From Metridium senile (taxonomy: Eukaryota; Cnidaria; Anthozoa; Actiniaria; Metridiidae), in contig OX459099.1 of the NCBI GenBank assembly GCA_949775045.1, positions 5,067,067 to 5,131,066 of the forward strand: a DNA stretch of 64,000 nucleotides, read 5' to 3'. The translations under genes and the position numbers were made by a program. This document shows positions 21,408-32,199 of the stretch, piece after piece. The notes beneath the pieces were generated by a model, which was not told the origin of the DNA, did not search any database, and was given only the letters and a program-made list of their open reading frames with translations. Numbering within the stretch: the stretch's first letter is position 1; the number at the start of each line of letters is the position of its first letter.

Positions 21408-22677
21408 ATTCAAGGTTAAATGTTTTCCGCGAATAAACTGGTTGGAGCGCACGCTTTGCGACTTCAAGACGAACTAAAACGACACTAGCCTAGTTACTTT
21501 GTTTTTAAATAAGATCCTCTTTTTATAACCATACAGTGAAAATAATTTTAAAAATGTTCTGATATATCTAATGGAGTTGAAATTGAAGTACTACAAACTA
21601 ACTCACTTTTTATAATCTAATTTGAATAGAAAGAATTTTAAAATTGTTTTTCTATTTACTTTCAGAAACAATAAGCTAACAAGAACACACGTTCCAAACC
21701 ATTATTCTAGAATTAACAATACATATTTCCTGGTCACCCGTTGCATTGTGATTACCATACTGACAACCGCACGCGTGTCAATACAATGTTTACAGTTATG
21801 ATCGGAATTTTTTAAACAACCATAACTCCGTTCTTTCCCATATTTCAAAAGGATCTATAAAATATCGAATATCATTTTGTTGCTATAAAATACGGAATGT
21901 CAATAATGTTGCCATAGAGGGGGTGATAACTACTCTCGAATCTTTGTTTTATAGAGGATACGGGTATGAAAAAGTTTTCCATATGTTCAGAACGCAACTT
22001 AAGATAAACATGGGTCCAATTAGCACACTAAAAGAAAGCTGTAGCAGTACAAACTGCAATGTAACATTGAGTTCGAATCGCAAAAACTAAGAAACGCTAC
22101 AATGTCAATTTGTAAAAGCGATGAACTGATAAGCATTGACCTGGGCGTAGTGTGGGACTTAAAAATGTGAAAGAATAACCGAAACATTAAAAAGAAGGAT
22201 GAAAAAGTGGAAAATATAATTAGATATATAATAAAACGAGTAATGTAAATAGATGAATGAAGTAATATGGAAAATGAAAAACAAAAAAATTGGGCATGGA
22301 TGGTGGAATATAGAATAATTGGAGAAAAAAAGAACCAGTAATAAAAAATATGATAAAAAATATAAATAAAAACAAAGAAGAAATATATGGGTAAATGGGT
22401 TAAATAGAATAAAAAATCAAAAAAAGTATTTTAAAAGACACTCATGAAATAAGCGGGGATGCATGGGAGGGAGAAGAGGAATGGCGAAAATACGACCGAA
22501 AAAGGTGAACTATTATTGCTTTAAAAGCACGAAAAACAAGGATGGCATGGAGGAATATATGAAAAGGAAATGATGTGTGGTAATGATATAAATTTGGTGT
22601 AAAAAATATAAAGTAAACAATAAAAAAATAGATATGTAAATAAATGCATGAATAGATGAATAAATAAATGATATGCC

Positions 22678-22756
22678 ACGAGCAATAAAAGATTTGCCGT
22701 GAATAATAAAAGATTTGCCGTGAATAATAAAAGATTTGCCGTGACATTTATGGGCC
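22678..22756. repeat. Minisatellite, right arm
   Basis: Complement of the left-arm minisatellite, with about three units (AATAAAAGATTTGCCGTG) next to GACATTTATGGGCCACCGG. Confidence 0.7.
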
Positions 22757-25072
22757 ACCGGTACCGTAGTAAATAGTACAAAGTATTGCACACTTTTAGT
22801 GTTTGTACTGTACCAGATACTATAAATAAAAGGTCACGCTCAAATTATTGAAGCAGAACAATTAAATTTATGCACATATATTTAGCTAATTATTTTTACA
22901 GCACAGCGCTGCTTTTAATTTCATTTCAATTCAAAAACTTTACCAATGTATTTTAACTATAGACATATTTAAGTATAGATATAGTGTATATTTGAAGCCT
23001 TAATTCTACGGAATTGCTTCGTTTCTTAATTTAGTAATGTTACTCAAAACGAAATGAGGACTTGGCAATGCCTAACAAATAAAATACTAAAATAAAAGTA
23101 TCAAAAATTATATAAAATGTCTATATATACAAAATATTGTTCTAAAGAAATAAAAAGGGTTAAAATGCATTAAAATTGTGACAGAAATCCATTGAAATGT
23201 TTTTATTAGCATAATTAATCAGACGTTTGTGTGTCACGATGTCACGCACGTCACCGTGACACATGCTATTTTTAGTGTCCACAATGCCTTTTCGAGGAGC
23301 TCTAGAATGTCGAAATTCTAGTAGCCCAAAAATGTTTTTACATTTTCTAAAAGCTAAAAGGATGCTCTTTCACAGGAACATTTGTTTATTTCATAAAGTC
23401 ATGTAACAAGTTGGTTTTTTGACTCCTCAATTTGTGCTATTTTCAGGCATTGAAAATCGACTAAATTTAGGTCAAATTCAAAATTCCATTAAATTTTCAA
23501 TTCTAAATAAAAAACAATAATTTTACTGCTGAAATAACAAGTGTTCATCGATCTTTTAAAAGAGCTATACAGTTACGAAATTCAATTTTGTTTACACTTC
23601 GAAAATGCATTTCTCGCGGAGTACGTGTGATGCCGGGAAATCGCCTTATCAAGCCTTCAAACCTAAAATGTCGAATTTCTCCTAAAATAACAATCTGTTG
23701 AAACTTTCACTATTATTTCTGTGATACGGACATCGAGGGCTATCTTTGAGCAAAGTATGAGAAATTCGGTTTCTGGGCATTTTGCACACCTATGGTCGAT
23801 ATTCTCAGAGGAACGCTCTTAAGAGCGAGTCCGTGTGAAAACCATGCAAAATCGAAAAATGTGTCTACAACGGGTATCACCGATTTCTTTCATTTTTGGC
23901 CGAGATATGTATTTTAGTGTAAATATTAACTGTGTGCAATATAAAACAAAAATATTAAATTCTCTAGAAGATATCGAGGTTTAAGGGAATGTAGTCAGAC
24001 AAACGATAAAAATTGCTTGAAATTTACACCAACTTTACAAATCAATTTCTCTAAAAATATAGCTTTTTTCTTACCTGGAATTCGTACAGACCTACTACAA
24101 CATATAATAAATACAACGACAGTATCAAAGTATCAAAAGATTTATTTAAAGAAAATATTTGCTTATTTACATATCAGGCTATGAAATCTACATTTTGAGT
24201 ATGCATTCTTAACAATTCGATATACAAGATCCGGCAACTTTTTAAAACCACAAAGTTTGACTTTTATGTACAACTGATAATGGTTAACAAATACAAAGAA
24301 AAAAAATTCTGTAAAGTTTTTTAAAACTTAAAAGGGTGAAGAGATACAGTATCACGAATTTCGCGTTTTTACACGTATCCAATTATAAGACTAATGACCA
24401 TTTGCGACTAAAAAAGCCGATAAGTTTTAAAATACTTACCTAAAAACAACAGCTAATGTAGTAGGGCGATTTAAGAAGTCATAAATGTACAATGGTTCCC
24501 GGTCGTTAACCATTTTAGAGTTAACTTTCAGAAAAGCATGTTATTATGACATAAAAAATGGAATGAAATAATAGTGATAATAACAATAAAATAAAATAAT
24601 GCCGGCCCAACAGAGATCGTAAAGTGAGTTAGCGATTCTCTTCTGTCAAACAAATTGCCTATTAAAATATTTGCATACTAATGTCAGTGAAAACAAATTT
24701 TAGCCTAACGATGTATTCTATGGGTATCAGAACGTTAAAACTAAATAAATGTATATTTTTTGGACCAGCTATTCTATTTGAAATAATATTTTTTACCTAG
24801 CTGTTTTTTTGTTCACATTGTCAGTTGTTTATAGTAATTATCACTAGACTAGACCAATTATGTTTGATTGACGGAAGAGAATCGCTTCACAGTCGTTTGG
24901 CGGGAATGGCAAGTATTTTAATACTTAAAAATCGATGGTAATCCAGATTCATCTTATTCACTCTCTAGATATCTCAACGTAAAAAAGAAACGGCTCAATT
25001 CAAAACTCTTCAATACTAATTGTCAATATATATAGTGTTCAATGAAAATTCCTTTAAACGATAGAGTACAAA

Positions 25073-25195
25073 CACTAAAAGTGTGCAACATAAATACCAC
25101 TAAATACTGCTAAATTATGCAAATTCCTTTGTTCTCTATTGTTTAATCAACACTATTTAGTGGTAAATAGTACAAAATGTTGCACACTTTTAGTG
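25073..25195. mobile_element. 123-bp MITE, CACTAAAAGTGTGCAACA termini
   Basis: Left CACTAAAAGTGTGCAACAT and right ATGTTGCACACTTTTAGTG are perfect inverted repeats. It shares its interior with the left-arm insertion at 15296-16012. Confidence 0.8.
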
Positions 25196-25267
25196 GTTGT
25201 ACTCTATAATAAACTATTTAGTATTTTTAATTTCACCGAAACTCAGATGGGATCGAAAATGCAACCC

Positions 25268-25600
25268 TTACTTAGATGTAACAATACCTTGACCAATTTT
25301 GCATAACATTCCCCATGTTTCGAACATCTCTTGAGAAATACACTTTGCATGTCCACCTCTGACAGGCTTTTGTTTAGAATCGTGTGGGGGATGCTTACAG
25401 ACTTGACTGGGACGCCAGCCTAAACCAAAGTGGTCTCTATGCAGCGGACATATTGTCATATCATCTGTATTTTCAGTTTGAAAAACACCAGCCCTTAAAA
25501 GAAAAAGTTCCCACTCGTACTTCACATCTTTGGAAGAAGTTTTTAAACAGCCAAGTAGATGGGTGCAGATAATCCTTGTACAAGATTTTAAAGGTAGCAA
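25268..25600 (-). CDS. Cys/His-domain protein fragment in the TTAA element
   Basis: The open frame is about 110 codons and begins at a TTG; no ATG opens it. Its core, MTICPLHRDHFGLGWRPSQ, is followed by C-x2-PPH, HAKC and a helix around ISQEMFETWG. The C-P-x-H-R...G-x-W-R...C pattern resembles a Cys/His module I recall from many large uncharacterised proteins of marine animals. It looks like one exon of a larger gene. Its position between transposon ends suggests the module is cargo or part of the element's own protein. Confidence 0.45.
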   Translation of the reverse strand: MLPLKSCTRIICTHLLGCLKTSSKDVKYEWELFLLRAGVFQTENTDDMTICPLHRDHFGLGWRPSQVCKHPPHDSKQKPVRGGHAKCISQEMFETWGMLCKIGQGIVTSK

Positions 25601-26370
25601 AACCCAATATTTGTTTCACGACTTTTTATTCAACTTAAAGTACTAATAAGATAATGTGCTAAACGTGGGCAGAATATTGGTGCAGGAAACAAACCTGAAA
25701 GGAAATACGAGGCCGTAAAACTTTAGGTATATTTTATGCAAATTTTGACCGTTTTTAGGGTAAAATACTCAAATGGTTGTAACTTTAAGCCTTTTTAATT
25801 TAAAGCCAAAAACATTCACCAAAGTAATAAGTTAACTAAGATGTACAATTGAGGTAAGTTTGAAGAAAATCGGTGATGTACGGTGTAGACTGGTCTGCAT
25901 GGTTTTCACGCGGACTCGCTCTTAAGTACCATGTAAATAAGAACACAATCAGCCTGAAAAATTAAAAAGTGTTCTTATATATTAAACTGTAGCAGACTCC
26001 AAGCCTGACCTGACAATAATTTATTTTCTACTGTTTTGATACTATTATTGCAGTCAAGATTTTTTAAATAACATTTTTGAACTTACACATTGATATCATC
26101 TATATGTATTGGTAGTCTATATAGTAATATATATTTTAGAAACATTTATTTTAAGAACACCTTAAGAACACCTTCAGGCTGATTTTTCAGTAAACACCCG
26201 TTAAATAAGAACAAAAACAGCCTGAACTCTAAAAATGGGTGTTCTTATATGCGGGTTTTTACTGTATTAAAACCGATGTGATATTAGGAATAATAATTAA
26301 TTTAATTACAATGTGATTTTAAAAAGCTAATTTAAAATGAGTCATTTTGTCTTTAATCGTCTCTGGAAGA

Positions 26371-26515
26371 ATACCCTGGGTTCCAGAGGCTCTAGAGGGG
26401 ATTGGGGCGAGACCCCCGGCGGGGAGGCGAAAGGCGGAGAGAGCTCTCTCCGCCTTTCGCCTCCCCGCCGGGGGTCTCGCCCCAATCCTCTCTAGAGCCT
26501 CTGGAACCCAGGGTA
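26371..26515. mobile_element. GC-rich near-perfect 145-bp hairpin with 8-bp target duplication
   Basis: Arms of about 72 bp pair with one mismatch around GAGAGCTCTC, with ends TACCCTGGG and CCCAGGGTA. CTGGAAGA flanks both sides (26363-26370 and 26516-26523), an 8-bp target-site duplication as made by hAT-type transposases. The open frames on both strands are hairpin shadows. Confidence 0.8.
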
Positions 26516-26639
26516 CTGGAAGAGTGTTCGACAATATAATATGTATATAGACAACAAGATAAGAGTTATGTATAGATATAAAAATTATATAAACAGCATT
26601 TTATATTTCTTCAAGTCTTCAAGTTTACAATAACAACTA

Positions 26640-26730
26640 TTCGCCGAAATCGAAGTGAATATCGGTGAATAATAACCGAGACGGAGTCGAGGCTATTTTA
26701 TTCACCGATATCCCTTGAGCCTAAGGGGGA
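26640..26730. repeat. Short inverted repeat, GAATATCGGTGAATAA / TTATTCACCGATATC
   Basis: Imperfect palindrome in an AT-rich region; likely a dispersed repeat remnant. Confidence 0.45.
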
Positions 26731-27246
26731 TTATTGTTTTAGTATAAATACAAAATTCTCATTTTAAAAAGTAAAAATATCCAGCTTTTTTTGAAGAAAC
26801 ACTGTTCATTTCTTACTTCCTAAACGTTTATATCAAACACCGATGCAGCCTATTTCAATTTACTCACTAGTTTCCATTCTTAAACGCTGTAAATGACTGT
26901 CGAAAAATAGATTGAATTTCTCGTCCAATCACCGCGCGCGATTTTCTATATTCACTTATTCACATGTATATGTACACTTATTTACACACCAGCCCCATAT
27001 AGTAAAGAAGAGCTTACAATTGATGAAAACTGTACTTAGCAATACAGAAAAACACTAGGATATGTTGTATGCGTAACCAAAATTCCTTTTGGTAGTACAA
27101 TCGCCGCTCACGGTTCACTCCGTCAACCTTTTTTGAAATATGTTTCTGTATGGTTTCTGTCACCAACGATACACAAATAATCAATATCAAAGACCCACAG
27201 TCCTCTTCGGTCGTATAATCGCCATTCACTCCGTCAACTATTTTTG

Positions 27247-27500
27247 AAATAATAGGTAATATAATAGGTAATATAATGAAATTTGTAACACCGTAAAAAA
27301 TGTTGACTTAACTTTACTGACGTTCCGAGCTTTAGCCCTTTGTCGGAGTAAAAGGACCGACGAAGGGCTAAAGCTCGAAACGTCAGTAAAGTTGAGTCAA
27401 CATTTTTTACGGTGTTACAAATTTCATTATATTGCCTATCATTTATATCAAACACCGACGCAGCCTATACTAGTTTACTCGCTAGTTTCCATTTATATTT
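27247..27500. mobile_element. Full hairpin copy of the GACGTTTCGAGC repeat family
   Basis: Roughly 85-95 bp arms (TGAAATTTGTAACACCGTAA through TTTAGCCC) pair almost perfectly, and a tail carries CTATACTAGTTTACTCGC. This is the best-preserved copy of the family seen at 120-600 and 12757-12905. Confidence 0.8.
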
Positions 27501-27526
27501 TTGAAATAAGTGTATGTATATTAATA

Positions 27527-27642
27527 ATGGTAATTGGACTGAGTGAAGTCCAATTCGGTTTGTAAACACACTCGAGTGAACGAAAGTCCGATTTGTTTAT
27601 CACGAGTATGATTACGACACGAAGTTCAATTACCAATTAATC
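27527..27642. mobile_element. Hairpin element, TGGTAATTGGACT ends
   Basis: TGGTAATTGGACTGAGTGAA pairs with the complementary series ending AGTTCAATTACCA. Similar in style to the element at 58749-58890. Confidence 0.45.
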
Positions 27643-28377
27643 ATAACTATTACTGTTCCAGAGAAAAATTATTAAAAATATTAATTCATTAACATTAATC
27701 CTCCATTTTTGAAATTACGTCCATTTTTTAAAGAGTTTACTGTTGCTATAGTGATTTGTATCAATTCAGTGATTGGTGAATTAATCTGAAAGCAGTAAAA
27801 TCATTGGTTCATAAAACTGTCCAATAACAACTGTCTGATTACAAAAACAACATTGATTAGTGGGAAATAGAGCAGTCTGTCAACCAACCAATCAGATTTG
27901 AGGAAATTGTAATATATAGTGATTAATTAAATAATTGTATTTATTTATTTTTTTCTGGTGTTCAAACATCGACCCCCCCTCGATGCCCCACAATAAGTAT
28001 CGTGTCGCTACTCACAAATACCACTCGCTCACCCTTGATAGATTTGTTATTCATCAGTAGTATCAAATAGTTCAGTTGACAGGGTTACTTCATATATTAA
28101 TGTCAAGGTCTTAACTATAATTGGCGTATTAAAACGGTCGCGACAGGTGACTTTTAAATCGCATTATTTAATACTATTAATTTTGATATATGTATATCGT
28201 CTTATTGGTGATCTGTATTGTATGTTTGAAGCAGACCTAACTAATCATGGTTAAAAGAGGCAAACTTCCAAGGTCACAAAAGGATACTAGGTTAGTTGAA
28301 GTCAATGAGTTAAAACTGATACACTAAGTACAACTATTAAAATATGTACGGTACTAGCGGTTACACTAGCATATTTG

Positions 28378-28562
28378 TTGTCCACAATAGCGGCGATTTT
28401 ATTGGCGATTTTATCGCAGCTTTGTCGGCGAAACTTTGAACATGCTCGAAATTTAGTGCAAAGATGCGATCTTTCTTCGCCTAAATTTCTTGTCTATTCT
28501 ATCGGAATTGCAGCGACAAAGATGCGATAAAATCGCAATTGAAATCACCGCTCTTGTTGAGC
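28378..28562. mobile_element. MITE-like hairpin with GCGATTTTATCGC motifs
   Basis: The ends carry ACAATAGCGGCGATTTTAT and its diverged complement. Internal repeats of GCGATAAAATCGC. Confidence 0.5.
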
Positions 28563-28599
28563 TACAAATTTGATAGTAGTTTAACTGAGGAAGCAATTG

Positions 28600-29000
28600 G
28601 AGTAACAAGGTAAACTAGCGGTTAAACTAGTGTGGAATGCGGTATTACTAAGGTTGCAATTGGAGTAGAAATGTACGATAACTAGCGGTCAAATTGGTTA
28701 AACTAGTGTGGAATGCGTCGGTGTTCGTAAGAAAGCAATTGAAGTGAAACTAGAGTGATTTTCCCGTCGTCCGTGAAAACATAGTACGTACGCATAATAC
28801 ACGATATTACCTGTTGGTAGTTAGAACTACTAATTACACTATCTATACTAGACTAGAGTGGCCTTAAAGCATTGTAGCATGAAAAGGAATTTGATTTTTA
28901 AAATTACTGAATAGACTATGACGATCAGTGAATTTGTTATAACAGGTTATAAAAGTCAAGGCAAAACTGCTTTTGCGCCTCTTTCTTTCTAAACCTCAGA
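28600..29000. other. AT-rich intergenic stretch
   Basis: Contains short repeats of AACTAGCGGT(C/T)AAA and nothing I can support as a gene. Confidence 0.5.
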
Positions 29001-29050
29001 ACGTTTGTTTTTTTGTTTTCTTTCTTGTTTGTTTATAATTTTGTTGTTGT

Positions 29051-29370
29051 TGTTTGTTTGTTTGTTTGTTTGTTTGTTTGTTTGTTTGTTTGTTTGTTTG
29101 TTTGTTTGTTTGTTTGTTTGTTTGTTTGTTTGTTTGTTTGTTTGTTTGTCTTTTTGCCTTTTTGTCTTTTTGTCTTTTTGTCTTTTTGTCTTTTTGTCTT
29201 TTTGTCTTTTTGTCTTTTTGTCTTTTTGTCTTTTTGTTTGTCTGTATGTTTGTTTGGTTGGTTGTTTTTTCTGTTTCAGTTTGTTCGTTTGTCTGTTTTC
29301 AGCCGGGTTTTGTTTTAGCTTGTTTGGTTGGTTGGTTGGTTGGTTGGTTAGTTGGTTGGTTGGTTATTTG
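29051..29370. repeat. Compound microsatellite (TTTG)n-(TCTTTTTG)n-(TTGG)n
   Basis: TTTG tetranucleotide up to about 29148, then an 8-bp unit TCTTTTTG up to about 29236, then TTGG near 29318-29365. Phe/Cys/Leu-rich frames here are artefacts. Confidence 0.95.
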
Positions 29371-29379
29371 TTTCAGTTT

Positions 29380-31225
29380 GTTCGTTCGTTTAATTGTTCG
29401 CTAGTGCATCTGCTGTTTTTATTGGTTAAGCTTGCATTCAAGTTTTTAGTTCATCTGTTTTTTATTTCAATAATTGACATAACTACATATTTTAATTCAT
29501 GCTGATACATATCGGCTTTTTACTTTAACAAATGTCTTATTTTGGAGAAAAAGAAATTTCAATTATCAGTTGAAAACTGATCAAATTGCGACGTGAAACA
29601 AATTAATTTGAAATCTTCGATCAATTGTGTTATTTTTGCTCGACATGCAGCCAAAACTTCTTCATAAATGTTTAATTGTTGTTCGTAGCATCTAACACCT
29701 CCAAACAACAATCACAAAATCGTTTAATTTGTATATTACTGAGCCGTTTTCATAATAGAAGGGGAGAAATCACTGTGTTTGGATGTTTTCTATGACTGAA
29801 AACTTTGCTGGTGCGAAAACGGGATGAACGTCTTTTTAGACAAAAAATTCGTCCGATATTGTAAAATTCACATCTTAGACGCCGATATGTCCGTCGGGAC
29901 GATGTGTCCGTTGGGATGATTTGTTCGTCAAAAGAATTGGTGATATATATCAATTTAGAGTCGGATTTTTCTTAATTGTGCTTTACTTGTCGAGAGTTTT
30001 TTTGATACAAGTTTTTTTTTTAACACAGTTACGGTTAAACTATATATAAAAAAACCCAGATACTTTGGCAAATACCTACTAAAATTTATTTAAAAAAATT
30101 GAGGATAATTCGCATGGAACGTGCGCTAAGAAACATATAATTATTAAATACATTATTGTTGGCAAGCGACACAAAATTCATGCGAATTTATTTCATCTAT
30201 AGTTCAATATTTTAAAGCATAAATATTTGATGTGATTATTAATTTTATTTCGAAAGCGAATTGATAAAAAAAAACAAAATAAAAATAAGAGACAAATATT
30301 ATTTTGAACTGATTTACAATCTTTCTATCGACTGTAAAATCCAAATCTCGTTGCATTGACATGGCGTAACTATAGCGACAGTTGTAGAGCACAAACGTTT
30401 ATAATTACAAAATCATTATCAATACATAGTCGACTTTACTTTTCTCTTTAAAATGGCGATTGAAAACTGTCATATTCTACAACTAAAGTCAATCTTGTGT
30501 TCAGTGAAAAATTATCAGAAAATCTTTCAAGTACTTTGTTGTGTACCTAAACTTTGAAATGACCTAATTTTATTCCTATTGTCATTCAAATTTAGTCTTT
30601 AAAATTCGTGAAACTTCTTAATTAAAGAAAGCGTTAATATTCTAATACAGCTAGAGTCGATTTTATCGCGTGGTTTAGATATTAAATCTATCTATAACTG
30701 GTCTGATAACTTGGCCTTTGTGAGTCGTGTTGCTCATTCTAGGTTTGGATTGACTTGACAATGTATAAATGTACGATATATTTTCTAAAGTGCAAACAAC
30801 TTGTACCTAATTTTGTATTTGCTGTTTATTTTAGAGCGGAACAGTTGTGTCAATTCATGATGTTCTTGTAATTACGTACTATATGTGATTAATAGTTTAA
30901 CAAAAATTGTTATTACCTTGGGATATTTCAGGAAAGAAACGCAAAGATGAAAATTGTTGTCGATTGAAATGACATTACTTGAGGTAAGAGAGAGAGAAAT
31001 ATTTATTGTTATTATTTTTATTTATTTTGCCATACCGCAATTATCTACATGTTCACAGTATATATATATTTTCCTTTACAAATATATTTTCCTAGCTTTC
31101 AATATGGCAAGGGGGCCTCTTGAAACAATCAGGTTTATATATATAAGCAGGGAATTGATATAAAGTTAAAATATTATATTTTTCGTTTCCTTTTCAATTT
31201 CTTATGAATTCTTTTTAATGACACA
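29380..31225. other. AT-rich intergenic sequence without a recognisable gene
   Basis: Only short frames. Weak inverted motifs around 29870-29940 (GATATGTCCGTCGGGACG). Nothing else supportable. Confidence 0.5.
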
Positions 31226-31480
31226 AGCAGGGGCGGATCTAGACCAAAAGCTAGTCCAGTATTTAGATCACTGCTCTGTAAAATTGAGAAGTCGACGGTG
31301 AAATCTGAAAATCTGACTGGTTTACTACTGATTATCGCCATTATCACCCAAAACATGAAAGGAAGGAAGGAAGGAAGGAAGAGGGCCACAAGTTCATTAG
31401 TACTTTGTACTATTAAGTGCTTTAACCCTCGTTAAAAAAAAGTATCTACCTATCCGGGGAGGGGGGGGGGGGGGGGGGTG

Positions 31481-31735
31481 TACGTTCCGCAGGTACCTTT
31501 AAACCCTGGCCCTATGTAAGACATCAGAATCCTAACAATACGTACCCTATTCAAGACAAATTGGTAAAAAGTAGACCCTTTCCAATGGTTATTCCTTTGA
31601 CACATATTGACACCCTGTGTAAGACATAGTACATTTAGAAAGTGCCACCCTATTTAAGACAAATTAGGCTAAATTGTATACCCTATTCAAGACGCCAAGG
31701 CAAAAAACCATACCCTATTTGGCGGAACGTCCCTG
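31481..31735. mobile_element. MITE-like element, GTACGTTCCGC / GGCGGAACGT ends
   Basis: The interior holds several diverged ACCCTATTCAAGACAAATT units. A long G-run (31457-31480) adjoins the left end. Confidence 0.5.
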
Positions 31736-32019
31736 TAAGGGGGTTCCCCTCCACCATCCGAATATCATCATTAGGTCATGATCATCAACATCAACATCAT
31801 CAACGTCGTCGTCAGCAAAACCACCACCATCCTCATCAAGAGTTTTTCATTCCATTCTATGGATTACCATTATTTTAATTACCAAAGTGAAAAACATGTT
31901 TCTCATGTTATTACTAATTTAAGCCCGCATCTGCTCACTTCAAATAAAGACCGTTTTTGTTAGATTAGCTGAAAAAATACTGAAAGCTTTCAAATCCTTT
32001 CAAATCCTAGTTTTCAATT

Positions 32020-32182
32020 CATCGCTCACGATTGCCGGATCGCTGAAAATGAAGCCAACGATCGTCGGCGATTATATAGAAACACGTTTCAGCGATCGAG
32101 CGATCGGATTTGCATTGTGTGCAGAAAAATTGTATAATCGCTGGCATCAATTTCAGCGATCCGGCGATCGTGAGCAATCATA
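32020..32182. mobile_element. MITE hairpin, ATCGCTCACGATTG ends
   Basis: Left ATCGCTCACGATTGCCGGAT and right ATCCGGCGATCGTGAGCAAT pair. CAGCGAT/ATCGCTG motifs inside. Confidence 0.65.
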
Positions 32183-32199
32183 TGGTAACTAGCCTTTAG

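Larger units (their letters stand above)
14291..23818. mobile_element. 9.5-kb giant palindromic element flanked by TTAA
   Basis: The arms (14291-19106 and 19141-23818) are inverted copies around a 34-bp spacer (19107-19140). The outer ends read GAGCGTTCCTCTGAGAATAT and its complement, each next to TTAA (14287-14290 and 23819-23822). The arms are nearly identical outward from the centre to about 16299/21940 and again from about 15295/22816 to the ends. Between these points each arm holds partly private insertions. Each arm carries the same two convergent genes. No DDE transposase frame was recognised. TTAA target sites are known from Kolobok and piggyBac; the GAGCG ends lack the CCC start usual for piggyBac. 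Classification is open. Confidence 0.85.
23823..25921. mobile_element. 2.1-kb TTAA element abutting the palindrome
   Basis: Left GAGCGAGTCCGTGTGAAAAC and right GTTTTCACGCGGACTCGCTC are inverted repeats of about 26 bp with one mismatch. They are flanked by TTAA at 23819-23822 (shared with the palindrome) and 25922-25925. The GAGCG start is shared with the palindrome ends, so the two look related. It carries one short open frame on the minus strand and an internal MITE (25073-25195). Confidence 0.75.
14222..26264. mobile_element. Outer TA-flanked element with CAGTAAAAACC termini (pogo/Tc1-like guess), carrying nested insertions
   Basis: The left end CAGTAAAAACCAGCATATAA and the right end TTATATGCGGGTTTTTACTG are inverted repeats, each next to a TA (14220-14221 and 26265-26266). 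Without the insertions between the TTAA sites the element would be only about 0.4 kb, with internal copies of AAGAACA and CAGCCTGAA. A solo relative at 34491-34754 has CCCCGCGTATAAGAACC ends. TA flanks and CAGT ends fit the Tc1/mariner-pogo group; the superfamily is inferred. Confidence 0.7.

Noticed and set aside
14291..23818. Integrated virus dimer
   Set aside because: No polymerase, capsid, ATPase or protease frame seen in either arm; the TTAA flanks fit a transposon better.
28243..28291. ATG followed by 14 codons and a possible donor, with an acceptor near 30931
   Set aside because: The joined frame stops after a few codons. It could be a non-coding first exon but nothing ties it to a gene.
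29005..29505. Hydrophobic Phe/Cys/Leu frame resembling a membrane protein
   Set aside because: Generated by (TTTG)n and (TCTTTTTG)n repeats.
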